Positions 13,576 to 21,475 of a DNA stretch of 64,000 nucleotides are shown piece after piece (position 1 is the first letter of the stretch; every line of letters begins with the position of its first letter). The position numbers were made by a program, and so were the translations under genes. This stretch comes from an uncultured Christensenella sp. (GTDB lineage Bacteria > Bacillota > Clostridia > Christensenellales > Borkfalkiaceae), in contig CAJTUK010000001.1 of the NCBI GenBank assembly GCA_910579525.1, positions 62,001-126,000 on the forward strand, written 5' to 3'. Below the pieces are notes generated by a model. That model did no database searches. It was not told where the DNA came from and saw only the letters and a list, made by a program, of their open reading frames with translations.

Positions 13576-16125
13576 TTAATCCTGTTTTATTTCTTCAACT
13601 TGATAGCACTCTATAATATCGCCGATTTTTATATCGTTAAAACCTTCGATAGCGCAACCGCACTCATAACCGGCGGCTACTTCCTTTACGTCGTCTTTAA
13701 AACGTTTAAGCTGTCTGACGCCGCCTTCAACGATAAGAATATCTTCACGGTAAATACGCAGCTTGCCGCCGCGGACGATTTTTCCGTCAAGCACGTAACA
13801 ACCAGCAATATTACCTGCGCCTGTAATTTTAAACGTTTGACGCACTTCGCATTTGCCAAGCATAACGTCTTGATATTTGGGCGTACGCATACCTTTGAGC
13901 GCGGACTCCATATCGTCTAAAAGCTCGTATATTATGCGGTATGTTCTTACGTCCACCTTGCTACGCTCCGCCAAAACTTTTGCTTTTGCGTCCGGACGAA
14001 CGTTAAAACATACTATTATAGCTCCGGAACTTTCGGCGAGCATTACGTCGCTTTCTGTAACGGCGCCCGCAGCGCTGTGTATGACTTTAATTTGAACTTC
14101 TTCGTTAGAAAGTTTTAAAACTGACTGTTTAACGGCTTCAACCGACCCCTGAACGTCGCCTTTTATAATAAGATTGAGATTCTTCATTTCGGAATCGGGC
14201 AACGCGGCAAAAGCGTCGTCAAGCGACTTGCTCTTTTGCAGTTTAAGCTTTTCTATGCTGATTTTGTCTTTACGTTCAGACAAAACCTGCTTCATAAGCG
14301 CCTGTGAAACGGCGTTGATAACGTCGCCCGAATTGGGAACGTCTTCAAAGCCCAACACGTTGACGGCACAAGAAGGTCCCGCTTCTTTAACGGTTTTACC
14401 GGTGTCGTCAATCATGGCGCGGACTTTACCCATAGTGAGCCCTGAAATTATATTGTCGCCCGTGTGCAAAGTACCGTTCTGCACAAGCACCGTTGCAACG
14501 GGACCCTTACCTTTATCAAGTCTTGCCTCGATAATTATACCTCTTGCTTCCTTTTCGGGATTGGCGAGAAGTTCCTTCATATCTGCAATAAGCAAAAGAC
14601 TTTCCAAAAGGTTATCAATTCCTTCGCCTGTCTTACAAGAAATAGGGCAAACTACGGTCTTGCCGCCGTAATCTTCGGGGAATATTTCATAACGCATCAA
14701 ATCTTGCTTGATTTTTTCCACATTTGCGCCCGTTTTGTCGATCTTGTTTACAGCGACAATAATCTCAACTCCCGCGGCTTTAGCATGGCTGATAGCTTCA
14801 ACCGTCTGTGGCATTATTCCGTCGTCGGCTGCAACTACGAGTATTACTATATCCGTAACCTGTGCTCCACGCGCACGCATCGCGGTAAACGCTTCGTGTC
14901 CAGGAGTATCGATAAACGTTATTCCTCTGTCGCCTGCCTTCACGGTGTAAGCGCCTATATGCTGGGTTATTCCACCCGCCTCGCCTGCGGTTACTTTTGA
15001 TTTTCTTATATAATCTAAAAGGGAAGTTTTACCATGGTCAACGTGTCCCATTACGGTCACAACCGGCGCACGAGGAACAAGTTGTTCGATTTCTTCAACG
15101 GTATCGGCTTGTTGCTCGATAAGAACCTCTTCAGCAGTCTTTTCGGGCTTATATTCAAGCTCTACGCCAAAATCTGCGGCAATCAACGCTGCGGTATCGT
15201 AATCAATCGAACCGTTAACGTTTGTCATAACGCCCTCTTTAAAAAGACGGTTTACAATAACGGCTGCGGTGATACCTATCTTTTCAGACAGTGTTTTAAT
15301 AGGAATGTCGTCGGTTGTAACTACTGCGTGCTCGATCTTTATTGTTTGAACGGTTTTTTGCTTATCTTTTTTTACTCTTAACTTTCTGTAACCGCTCTTA
15401 TTCTCGTCAAAATCCTCTACGCTTGCGCCCTGCTGCTTGACAATGGCACGTTTGTTTATAGTATGTCTGTCCTTTTCGACGTAAGTTTTTTCAAAGCTCT
15501 GCTTCTTTTTATCCGGTCCGAAATTTTTGCCCTTTGTTGCTGCCGGAGCAGGAACCGCCGCCGGAGCAGTGTACCTTTGACCGCCGGCCGCAGGTCTTGA
15601 AGACTGCCCTGCCATCCCGGGACGTTGAGGCCTTTGCGAGCGATTATCGCGGTTGATAAACGTTTTATTTTCCTGCTTGGTAGGTCTCACAGGATTAATG
15701 GGAACCGCACGACGGACGATATAAGAAGGAGTAGCCTTTTCTGCCGGCTTCGACTCCGCAACGGGCGCAGGTTCTGCTTGCGCCGCGGGAGTCTCCTTTT
15801 TCTCTTCTATTACAGGCTCAACCGGTTTTTCTGCCTCGGAAACTTTTACCGCGACTTCTTCTTTTAGAGTCTCGACGGGTTTAACAACTTTCGCCGCCTC
15901 TTCTTCCTGCGCACGGAGCTGCGCCTCGGCTTCAGCCGCTTCCGCAGCTTTTATTTGTGCCAATTCGTCAGCGCGTTTCTGCTTTGCAACAGCTTCAAGC
16001 TCACCGAGCTTTTTAAGAATTTCGGAAGCAGACTTTTCCGCAGACAAAACTTTTTTTGTAAGTTCAGCCAACGCACCACCCTTTATTAATTTACCTATAT
16101 TTTCAATATTCTCATATTTTGCCAT
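13576..16125 (-). CDS. infB: Translation initiation factor IF-2
   Basis: An 849-residue GTPase that places fMet-tRNA on the 30S subunit. The ATG at 16125 lies one base after the ylxQ stop, with GGAGG upstream; the longer frame from 16167 would run into ylxQ. An IF2_N-type start (MAKYENIENIGKLI) leads into a long Ala/Glu/Lys/Pro-rich linker and a second IF2_N-like region near 290. The G domain has VMGHVDHGKTSLLD (G1), DTPGHEAF (G3) and NKIDK (G4), followed by domains II-IV ending in YECGCAIEGFNDIKIGD. The Pro/Ala/Gln-rich stretch near 150-220 is lineage-specific. Confidence 0.98.
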   Translation of the reverse strand: MAKYENIENIGKLIKGGALAELTKKVLSAEKSASEILKKLGELEAVAKQKRADELAQIKAAEAAEAEAQLRAQEEEAAKVVKPVETLKEEVAVKVSEAEKPVEPVIEEKKETPAAQAEPAPVAESKPAEKATPSYIVRRAVPINPVRPTKQENKTFINRDNRSQRPQRPGMAGQSSRPAAGGQRYTAPAAVPAPAATKGKNFGPDKKKQSFEKTYVEKDRHTINKRAIVKQQGASVEDFDENKSGYRKLRVKKDKQKTVQTIKIEHAVVTTDDIPIKTLSEKIGITAAVIVNRLFKEGVMTNVNGSIDYDTAALIAADFGVELEYKPEKTAEEVLIEQQADTVEEIEQLVPRAPVVTVMGHVDHGKTSLLDYIRKSKVTAGEAGGITQHIGAYTVKAGDRGITFIDTPGHEAFTAMRARGAQVTDIVILVVAADDGIMPQTVEAISHAKAAGVEIIVAVNKIDKTGANVEKIKQDLMRYEIFPEDYGGKTVVCPISCKTGEGIDNLLESLLLIADMKELLANPEKEARGIIIEARLDKGKGPVATVLVQNGTLHTGDNIISGLTMGKVRAMIDDTGKTVKEAGPSCAVNVLGFEDVPNSGDVINAVSQALMKQVLSERKDKISIEKLKLQKSKSLDDAFAALPDSEMKNLNLIIKGDVQGSVEAVKQSVLKLSNEEVQIKVIHSAAGAVTESDVMLAESSGAIIVCFNVRPDAKAKVLAERSKVDVRTYRIIYELLDDMESALKGMRTPKYQDVMLGKCEVRQTFKITGAGNIAGCYVLDGKIVRGGKLRIYREDILIVEGGVRQLKRFKDDVKEVAAGYECGCAIEGFNDIKIGDIIECYQVEEIKQD

Positions 16126-16126
16126 A

Positions 16127-16450
16127 TTATAAGTCGCCTCCGGAATATAATTCGTAATTGCCGTCAAGATTTTGAAGAATAGCTTTAGACAGCTCGCTAT
16201 CTCTTATTGCAGCTATTTTGCAGCCCTGTTTGTTTACTGCTTTTTCAAAACCCGATTTACATACCACTAAAGGGCAAGAAAATCTGTTTTTAAATTTTAA
16301 AGCAAGTTTTTTAGTATTTTTTGCAGAAGTCCCATCCGTCAAAATCAAAAAAACACCGTTCTTTAAAATGTCGATTGCTCCCGATCCCAACGCTATTTTT
16401 CTTGACTTAATACAAAAACCTATATATGTTTCAATTTTGCCGTTTGCCAA
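16127..16450 (-). CDS. ylxQ: L7Ae-family ribosomal protein YlxQ
   Basis: A 107-residue L7Ae/L30e-fold RNA-binding protein, the usual small gene between ylxR and infB. IGFCIKSRKIALGSGAID and the A-KNTKKLALKF block match the family, which is proposed to bind K-turns. It begins with TTG (16450) inside the end of ylxR; AGGAG 4 nt upstream supports that start. The overlap of 20 bp implies coupled translation. Confidence 0.9.
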   Translation of the reverse strand: MANGKIETYIGFCIKSRKIALGSGAIDILKNGVFLILTDGTSAKNTKKLALKFKNRFSCPLVVCKSGFEKAVNKQGCKIAAIRDSELSKAILQNLDGNYELYSGGDL

Positions 16451-16706
16451 AATACTCCTCTTCTACGGCGGTATAAACGTCATCGTCCACGCTACAAGAA
16501 AAAGTTTTATTTAACAGCCGCTTTGCTTTGAGTTTTTTTATACAATCGGGATTGTCGCAAATGTACGCGCCGCGCCCCGCCGCTTTAGACGAAAAATCAA
16601 TAAAAATTTTATTTTCGCTGTTTTTAACTATACGCAACATCGCGCGCTTTTCTTTGAGCTCTCTGCACGCAATGCACATTCTCAACGGAATTTTTTTATC
16701 AGGCAT
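16431..16706 (-). CDS. rnpM: YlxR/RnpM family RNA-binding protein
   Basis: A 91-residue DUF448 protein. PLRMCIACRELKEKRAMLRIV and GRGAYICDNPDCI with four Cys are the signature. In Bacillus subtilis YlxR (RnpM) binds the RNase P RNA and modulates its activity in vitro. It lies 12 bp after nusA in the standard position. Confidence 0.93.
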   Translation of the reverse strand: MPDKKIPLRMCIACRELKEKRAMLRIVKNSENKIFIDFSSKAAGRGAYICDNPDCIKKLKAKRLLNKTFSCSVDDDVYTAVEEEYFGKRQN

Positions 16707-16718
16707 AAACCACCTTGA

Positions 16719-17807
16719 TTAATCTTCAGATTCTTCCTCTTCGGGCTCTACCGCTATTCCGAGTTTTGCCGCCGCAGATTGACTCTTAACGTCTATTCTC
16801 CAACCGGTAAGCCTTACAGCGAGACGCGCGTTCTGACCATCCTTACCTATCGCAAGGGACAGTTTATCGTCGGGTACTACAGCCATTGCCATTTTTTCGC
16901 CTTCAAGTTGGGTTACCGATATAACTTTTGCAGGCGAAAGCGATTTTGCAATAAATTCAAGAGGGTTCTCGCTCCAAGGAATAATATCGATTTTTTCGCC
17001 TTTTAATTCTTCGACTATAGCGTTTACTCTGGCGCCTTTATTTCCTACGCAAGCGCCTATTGCATCTACTCTTTCGTCGTCCGAATAGATGGCTATCTTC
17101 GTCCTTGCACCCGCTTCTCGGCTGATTTCTCTGATTTTAACGGTTCCTTGCTTTATTTCGGGAACTTCTTCTTCAAAAAGTTTTTTAACAAGACCGGGAG
17201 CCGCGCGCGAAACGAGTACTTGTGCCGATTTTGAGTTAGCTTGCACTCGCTTAACAAAAATTTTTATTCTGTCGTTCACGTTATATTTTTCACCGGGAAC
17301 CTGATCGCCGGGAAGCATAACGCCTTCAACCTGACCCTTTCCTATTTCGAAATAAACGTTTTTGGCATCGATTTTTCTTACGACGCCTACGATAAGTTCA
17401 CCTTCTTTATCGGAAAACTCGTTCATCGCCCTATCGCGCTCGGTTTCGTGCAATTTTTGCAAAATAACCTGCTTTGCAGTCTGCGCGGCAATTCGGCTGA
17501 AATCTTTGGGAACAAGCTTTTCTGTAACTTTATCCCCGAGTTTATAACTCTTTTTTATTGCGCGGGCGTCTTCGAGAGAAATTTCGTTATCTTCGTCCGC
17601 AACTTCTTCAACAACAGTTTTTACTGTAAAAAAGTCTATGGTCTCCTTTTCGGGATTCATTTTGATTTCTACGGAACCTGCGCCTGCACGCTGCTTTTTA
17701 CAAGCGGAAATAAGCGCATTTTCAAGCGCTTCTATAAATACTTCTTTAGGAATACCTTTTTCCTTTTCCAAATCCTGAAGTGCTGCAAAGAAAATTTTGT
17801 TAGTCAT
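16719..17807 (-). CDS. nusA: Transcription termination/antitermination factor NusA
   Basis: A 362-residue NusA with an N-terminal RNA-polymerase-binding domain (MTNKIFFAALQDLEKEKG; EALENALISACKK), an S1 domain (GELIVGVVRKID near 130) and two KH domains (GACVGNKGARVNAIVEEL and LAIGKDGQNARLA). It ends in an acidic EEEESED tail. The ATG at 17807 has GGGAGAAG upstream and is preferred over the frame from 17837. The length is typical of Gram-positives, which lack the C-terminal acidic repeats. Confidence 0.97.
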   Translation of the reverse strand: MTNKIFFAALQDLEKEKGIPKEVFIEALENALISACKKQRAGAGSVEIKMNPEKETIDFFTVKTVVEEVADEDNEISLEDARAIKKSYKLGDKVTEKLVPKDFSRIAAQTAKQVILQKLHETERDRAMNEFSDKEGELIVGVVRKIDAKNVYFEIGKGQVEGVMLPGDQVPGEKYNVNDRIKIFVKRVQANSKSAQVLVSRAAPGLVKKLFEEEVPEIKQGTVKIREISREAGARTKIAIYSDDERVDAIGACVGNKGARVNAIVEELKGEKIDIIPWSENPLEFIAKSLSPAKVISVTQLEGEKMAMAVVPDDKLSLAIGKDGQNARLAVRLTGWRIDVKSQSAAAKLGIAVEPEEEESED

Positions 17808-17829
17808 TTTACTTCTCCCGACCAAGTTA

Positions 17830-18288
17830 TCAGTCAAATTTTATTGCTTTGTTTATTTTTGCTATTTTATTACGGCTGAACTTTATTTCTTCCGCCGAAG
17901 TTTTTACGCTTACCGTGTTATCGTCAAACGCCGTAAGAACGCCTTCTATCAATTTTTTTCCTTTATATGGAGCAAAAAGTTTAACTTCAACTTCACGCCC
18001 GATGTTTCTTTCAAAATCACGCGGAGTTTTAAAAGGGCGGTCAAGTCCAGGACTCGATACGTTCAGCGTATACGGCTTATCATAAGTAGGGTCAAACTCG
18101 TCAATAGGTTCCATTATTGCGTTATGAAACTTTTCGCAAGTGTCAAGATCAACTCCGCTTTCCGTTTCGATATAAACAGTGAGCGCCGACGTCTTATCGT
18201 TCCACTCGATATCAACTATTTCCACCCCCATAGGCAAGGAAATTTTTTTAAGAAAATCTTTTAGTTCGTTTATCGGTTTAACTTGCAT
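17830..18288 (-). CDS. rimP: Ribosome maturation factor RimP
   Basis: A 152-residue RimP for 30S assembly. The N-domain has GVEIVDIEW and LTVYIETESGVDLDTCEKFH; the centre has YTLNVSSPGLDRPFKTPRDFERNIGREV, the diagnostic block; the C-terminal SH3-like barrel follows. GAGGA precedes the ATG. It is the first gene after the internal promoter at 18361-18389, so rimP-nusA-infB can be expressed apart from the upstream nrdR-ispG-polC-remnant genes. Confidence 0.96.
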   Translation of the reverse strand: MQVKPINELKDFLKKISLPMGVEIVDIEWNDKTSALTVYIETESGVDLDTCEKFHNAIMEPIDEFDPTYDKPYTLNVSSPGLDRPFKTPRDFERNIGREVEVKLFAPYKGKKLIEGVLTAFDDNTVSVKTSAEEIKFSRNKIAKINKAIKFD

Positions 18289-18307
18289 AAATCCTCTTTA
18301 AATGAGT

Positions 18308-18333
18308 ATTGAGTGCCCCGAAAGGCACTCAAT
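18308..18333 (-). other. Hairpin in the rimP leader
   Basis: ATTGAGTGCC (18308-18317) pairs with GGCACTCAAT (18324-18333) with a CCGAAA loop. It lies between the rimP promoter and start codon and has no T-run in the direction of transcription, so it is more likely a processing or stability element than a terminator. Confidence 0.5.
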
Positions 18334-18360
18334 CTTAACAATAATATTAAGGTTGAGATT

Positions 18361-18389
18361 ATTTTAACATATCAAGTTTTAAAATGCAA
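18361..18389 (-). promoter_or_regulatory. Promoter of the rimP-nusA-infB operon
   Basis: TTGCAT (18389-18384), 17 nt, TAAAAT (18366-18361) on the minus strand, with TG one base upstream of the -10 (extended -10). It lies in the 139-bp gap after the PolC-like gene. Confidence 0.75.
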
Positions 18390-18427
18390 GTAAAAATTAA
18401 CGATTTTTACCCTTATGCAAACGTTTT

Positions 18428-19960
18428 TCAGTATTTAGGAAGCGATTTTTTAATTCTTATAAGCTCAATAAATATTTTTGCTGTAGCCAGCGCGTCGTCT
18501 ATAGCTCTGTGGTGATTAAAACTAATGTTAAACTTATCCGCTATGGTGTTAAGTTTGTAATTTGATAAAAACAGCAATTCTTGAGAAAGCGGAATCGTGT
18601 CTATAATTTTGCGTTCCGGAATATATCCGAGAGCCGTACAATAATAATCAATAAATTTAAAATCGAAATTAGCCGCGTTATGGCCGACCAGCACGCAACC
18701 CGCACAAAATTTATAAAAATCCGGCATTACTTCTTCATATGTAGGCGCGTCCTTGATCATTTCTTCCGTAATGCCTGTAAGAGATATGATTTCTTCGGAA
18801 AGTTTTTTTTGCGGATTTATGAATGTGGAAAAACTTTCTTTTATTTCTCCGTTCTCTATTTTAAACGCCCCTATTTCAATAATTTTATCCATTGTTCCCG
18901 TAACGGGAGACGAATTCAACCCCGTAGTTTCCAAATCGAAAACAACGAACGTTTCACTTTTAAGACATTCAGGCAATGTTTTTTCGATAAAGAGATCCGT
19001 CTGTTCCAAATCGACATACGGTTGCGGACGCACAGTTTTGTAATGCAAAGGTACGGGTTTTGAAACGCGTTTTTCCGGAACGAAATTTTCAGGCACGCCG
19101 CCCCTGTCTAAAATTTTGGCGGTATAACGTAAATTTCCGTTAAAGTCTTCGTTTAAACCTGTGCATACAATGCTGTCGCCAACTTTTAACGTTTTTATCT
19201 TTTCCAGCGTTTTTAAGCGCGGAAAATAAGTTACCGTTACCGACGCGGTTTTATCGTTCAGTGTAAAATTGTAATAAACTTTTTCCAACCCGTTTTTGTT
19301 TGTGTACGAGCGCTCGCGCAGTTCGGTTATTTCTCCGCAGAGCACAACTTCGCCGTGGACCAAATTCAAGTCTGCAAGATACACTGCAGTTTTTTGTATT
19401 TTATCCCCTTCGAGAAATTCGAAATTATTTATTGAAAACATACGAACAGGAATTACAAATTCAGGCTCGTCCGCAGTTTCTTCCACTTCTATGTCAACAA
19501 TATTTTTCTCCGAAAAAACAAGTTTTCCGCAAAATTCCCCGCAAAAACTATCTTTTAAATATGCGTTTACTTTTTCACATAAATCTTCCGGCGCAATCCC
19601 TTTTAATGCAGCTACCGTATAGTTAAAACCGTTTTCAGACTTTTCGACGCAAACGTCATTCTCTCCCAAAGTAGCAAAAACCGCCTTCGAGTATGCGCAA
19701 ACACCGTCGAAAATCTTTCGGCGCACCATCTCGCAGTCGGGTGTGAGTTTATTAATTTGCAAGTTCAACGAAAAGTATTCGGGAACGGCTCTTCTTATTA
19801 CGTTGTATACCTTCGTCTTATCTTCTTGCGTAAAGGCTTTTTCGGTAATCACGGTTACTTCTACCGTTTTAGAAAGTCCGTCAACGGCAAGCGGTCGCAG
19901 TATTGCATTTTTGAAGTTAGCTCCGCACGCACGTATTTTTGACAATACATTATCAGACAT
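18428..19960 (-). CDS. PolC N-terminal/exonuclease protein lacking the polymerase
   Basis: A 510-residue protein at the position where Firmicutes carry full-length polC (about 1430 aa), between ispG and rimP. Residues 1-170 resemble the PolC N-terminal region, about 195-290 an OB domain (LVHGEVVLCGEITELRER; TLKVGDSIVCTGL), and 335-505 a DEDDh 3'-5' exonuclease with FDLETTGL (D342, E344), GHNAANFDF (D433) and NHHRAIDDA (H484, D489). A short KRVSKPVPLHYKT stretch near 298 may be the rest of the PHP domain. The frame ends cleanly after the exonuclease, and no polymerase palm, fingers or thumb follow. The active-site residues are intact, so nuclease activity is likely. It overlaps ispG by 8 bp. 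Confidence 0.85.
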   Translation of the reverse strand: MSDNVLSKIRACGANFKNAILRPLAVDGLSKTVEVTVITEKAFTQEDKTKVYNVIRRAVPEYFSLNLQINKLTPDCEMVRRKIFDGVCAYSKAVFATLGENDVCVEKSENGFNYTVAALKGIAPEDLCEKVNAYLKDSFCGEFCGKLVFSEKNIVDIEVEETADEPEFVIPVRMFSINNFEFLEGDKIQKTAVYLADLNLVHGEVVLCGEITELRERSYTNKNGLEKVYYNFTLNDKTASVTVTYFPRLKTLEKIKTLKVGDSIVCTGLNEDFNGNLRYTAKILDRGGVPENFVPEKRVSKPVPLHYKTVRPQPYVDLEQTDLFIEKTLPECLKSETFVVFDLETTGLNSSPVTGTMDKIIEIGAFKIENGEIKESFSTFINPQKKLSEEIISLTGITEEMIKDAPTYEEVMPDFYKFCAGCVLVGHNAANFDFKFIDYYCTALGYIPERKIIDTIPLSQELLFLSNYKLNTIADKFNISFNHHRAIDDALATAKIFIELIRIKKSLPKY

Positions 19961-21005
19961 TTAATATATCGTTTATCTCCTTGAAAAACTCCGCTTCGGC
20001 ATCTTTGGCGTCAATTCGCCTTATTATTTTTCCGTTCTTGAAAATAACGCAATAATCTTCCGCTCCGGCAATTCCCAAATCGCAGTCTTTAGCTTCTCCG
20101 GGTCCGTTCACGACGCACCCCATTACCGCAATTTTTAGAGGCTTTTGAATGTTTTCGACGTATGCCGTAACCTGTTTTGCCAATTCCATAGAATTCCAGC
20201 GGCAACGCCCGCAAGTCGGGCAAGAAATTACGTTTATAAAATTTTTATCCAATTCCACCGCGCGCAAAAGTCGACGGGCAATTTTTATTTCTTTTACGGG
20301 ATCGTCGGTTACCGAAACGCGCAAAGTATCTCCTATACCATCGATAAGCAACGAACCCAAAGCGGCGCTTGACTTAATAACAGCCATCTCCTCCGTGCCC
20401 GCTTCGGTTACCCCTATATGCAGAGGATAGTCGGTACGGGAAGACAAAAGTCTGTAAGCCTTAACCGTAAGCGGTACCGAAGACGCTTTTACCGATACAA
20501 CAAGCTCGTTAACGCCGAATTTTTCAAAATCGGCAACACTTTTTAACGCGCTCTCTACAAGAGAAAACTCGTTTTTACCATATTTTTGTAAAAACTCCTT
20601 TTCGATACTGCCTGTATTAGCACCTACGCGCACGGGAATTTTATGTAGCTTAATGCAGTCGGCTACGCGCTTTACTCCGCTTTCACCGCCTATGTTACCC
20701 GGATTTACTCTGACTTTATCAGCGCCGTTTTCTATGGCAAGGCAAGCGAGTTCAGCCGAAAAATGGATATCTGCAACAAGAGGAATCTTAATTTGATTTT
20801 TAATTAATTTTATTGCGTAAGCGTCCTCTTTATCAAGCACCGAAACCCGTATTATTTCGCACCCAGCGTTTTCCAACTTTGAAATCTGCTTAACCGTTAC
20901 GCCAACGTCTTGGGTTTTCGTCGTGCACATAGACTGAATTTTTACGGCAGAACCGCCACCGATCGTAACGTTCCCGATATTTATTTTTTTTGTGATTTCA
21001 GCCAT
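19953..21005 (-). CDS. ispG: 4-hydroxy-3-methylbut-2-enyl diphosphate synthase IspG
   Basis: A 350-residue [4Fe-4S] enzyme of the MEP isoprenoid pathway that reduces MEcPP to HMBPP. The N-terminal TIM barrel has VKIQSMCTTKT, PLVADIHF and VRVNPGNIG. The cluster Cys residues are in CPTCGRC near 267 and MGCVVNGPGE near 297. It is the short bacterial form without the plant insert. The ATG shares a base with the nrdR stop, and its end overlaps the PolC-like gene. Confidence 0.97.
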   Translation of the reverse strand: MAEITKKINIGNVTIGGGSAVKIQSMCTTKTQDVGVTVKQISKLENAGCEIIRVSVLDKEDAYAIKLIKNQIKIPLVADIHFSAELACLAIENGADKVRVNPGNIGGESGVKRVADCIKLHKIPVRVGANTGSIEKEFLQKYGKNEFSLVESALKSVADFEKFGVNELVVSVKASSVPLTVKAYRLLSSRTDYPLHIGVTEAGTEEMAVIKSSAALGSLLIDGIGDTLRVSVTDDPVKEIKIARRLLRAVELDKNFINVISCPTCGRCRWNSMELAKQVTAYVENIQKPLKIAVMGCVVNGPGEAKDCDLGIAGAEDYCVIFKNGKIIRRIDAKDAEAEFFKEINDILNV

Positions 21006-21466
21006 TACAGTTTTTTATTGTCCATAAGTTTTTGAAGTTCGGACATAAAACTCTCAACATCTTTAAAAGAGCGGTATACGCTTGCATAACGAACGTAAGC
21101 AACCTCGTCATACTTTTTAAGTTCTTCCATGACCATTTCGCCGATTTCTTTTGAAGAAATTTCCTGTTCGAGAGAATTATAAACCTTTTTTGTGACGGCA
21201 GAAACCATTTCGTCTATTGCTTCCAAAGAAACAGGACGTTTTTCACACGACTTTATTATTCCGTTTTTGATTTTACGTGAATCAAACGCCTGACGAAGCC
21301 CGCTCGTTTTAACAACGAGCACGGGAGTGTCTTCTATAGTTTCGTAAGTCGTATACCTTTTACCGCAGTTTGTGCACTCTCTGCGTCTTCTTATCGTCCG
21401 CCCCTCGTCGGCAGATCGGCTGTCGATAACCTTACTGTCCTCACAACCGCAAAATAAACACTTCAT
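21005..21466 (-). CDS. nrdR: Transcriptional repressor NrdR
   Basis: A 153-residue regulator of ribonucleotide reductase genes. The zinc ribbon is CLFCGCEDSKVIDSR...CTNCGKRYTTYE (residues 3-43), followed by an ATP-cone domain (VVKTSGLRQAFDSRKI). It senses ATP/dATP and binds NrdR boxes; no nrd genes lie in this window, so its targets are elsewhere. It follows purL by 9 bp and is probably read from the purine transcript. Confidence 0.97.
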   Translation of the reverse strand: MKCLFCGCEDSKVIDSRSADEGRTIRRRRECTNCGKRYTTYETIEDTPVLVVKTSGLRQAFDSRKIKNGIIKSCEKRPVSLEAIDEMVSAVTKKVYNSLEQEISSKEIGEMVMEELKKYDEVAYVRYASVYRSFKDVESFMSELQKLMDNKKL

Positions 21467-21475
21467 AATAATACC

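Noticed and set aside
14464..15000. A 178-codon open frame opposite infB
   Set aside because: Fully inside the conserved IF-2 G domain on the other strand; shadow frame.
18289..19960. Frameshifted or interrupted full-length polC
   Set aside because: Only 139 bp separate the stop from rimP and no frame there encodes polymerase motifs, so the polymerase part is absent rather than shifted.
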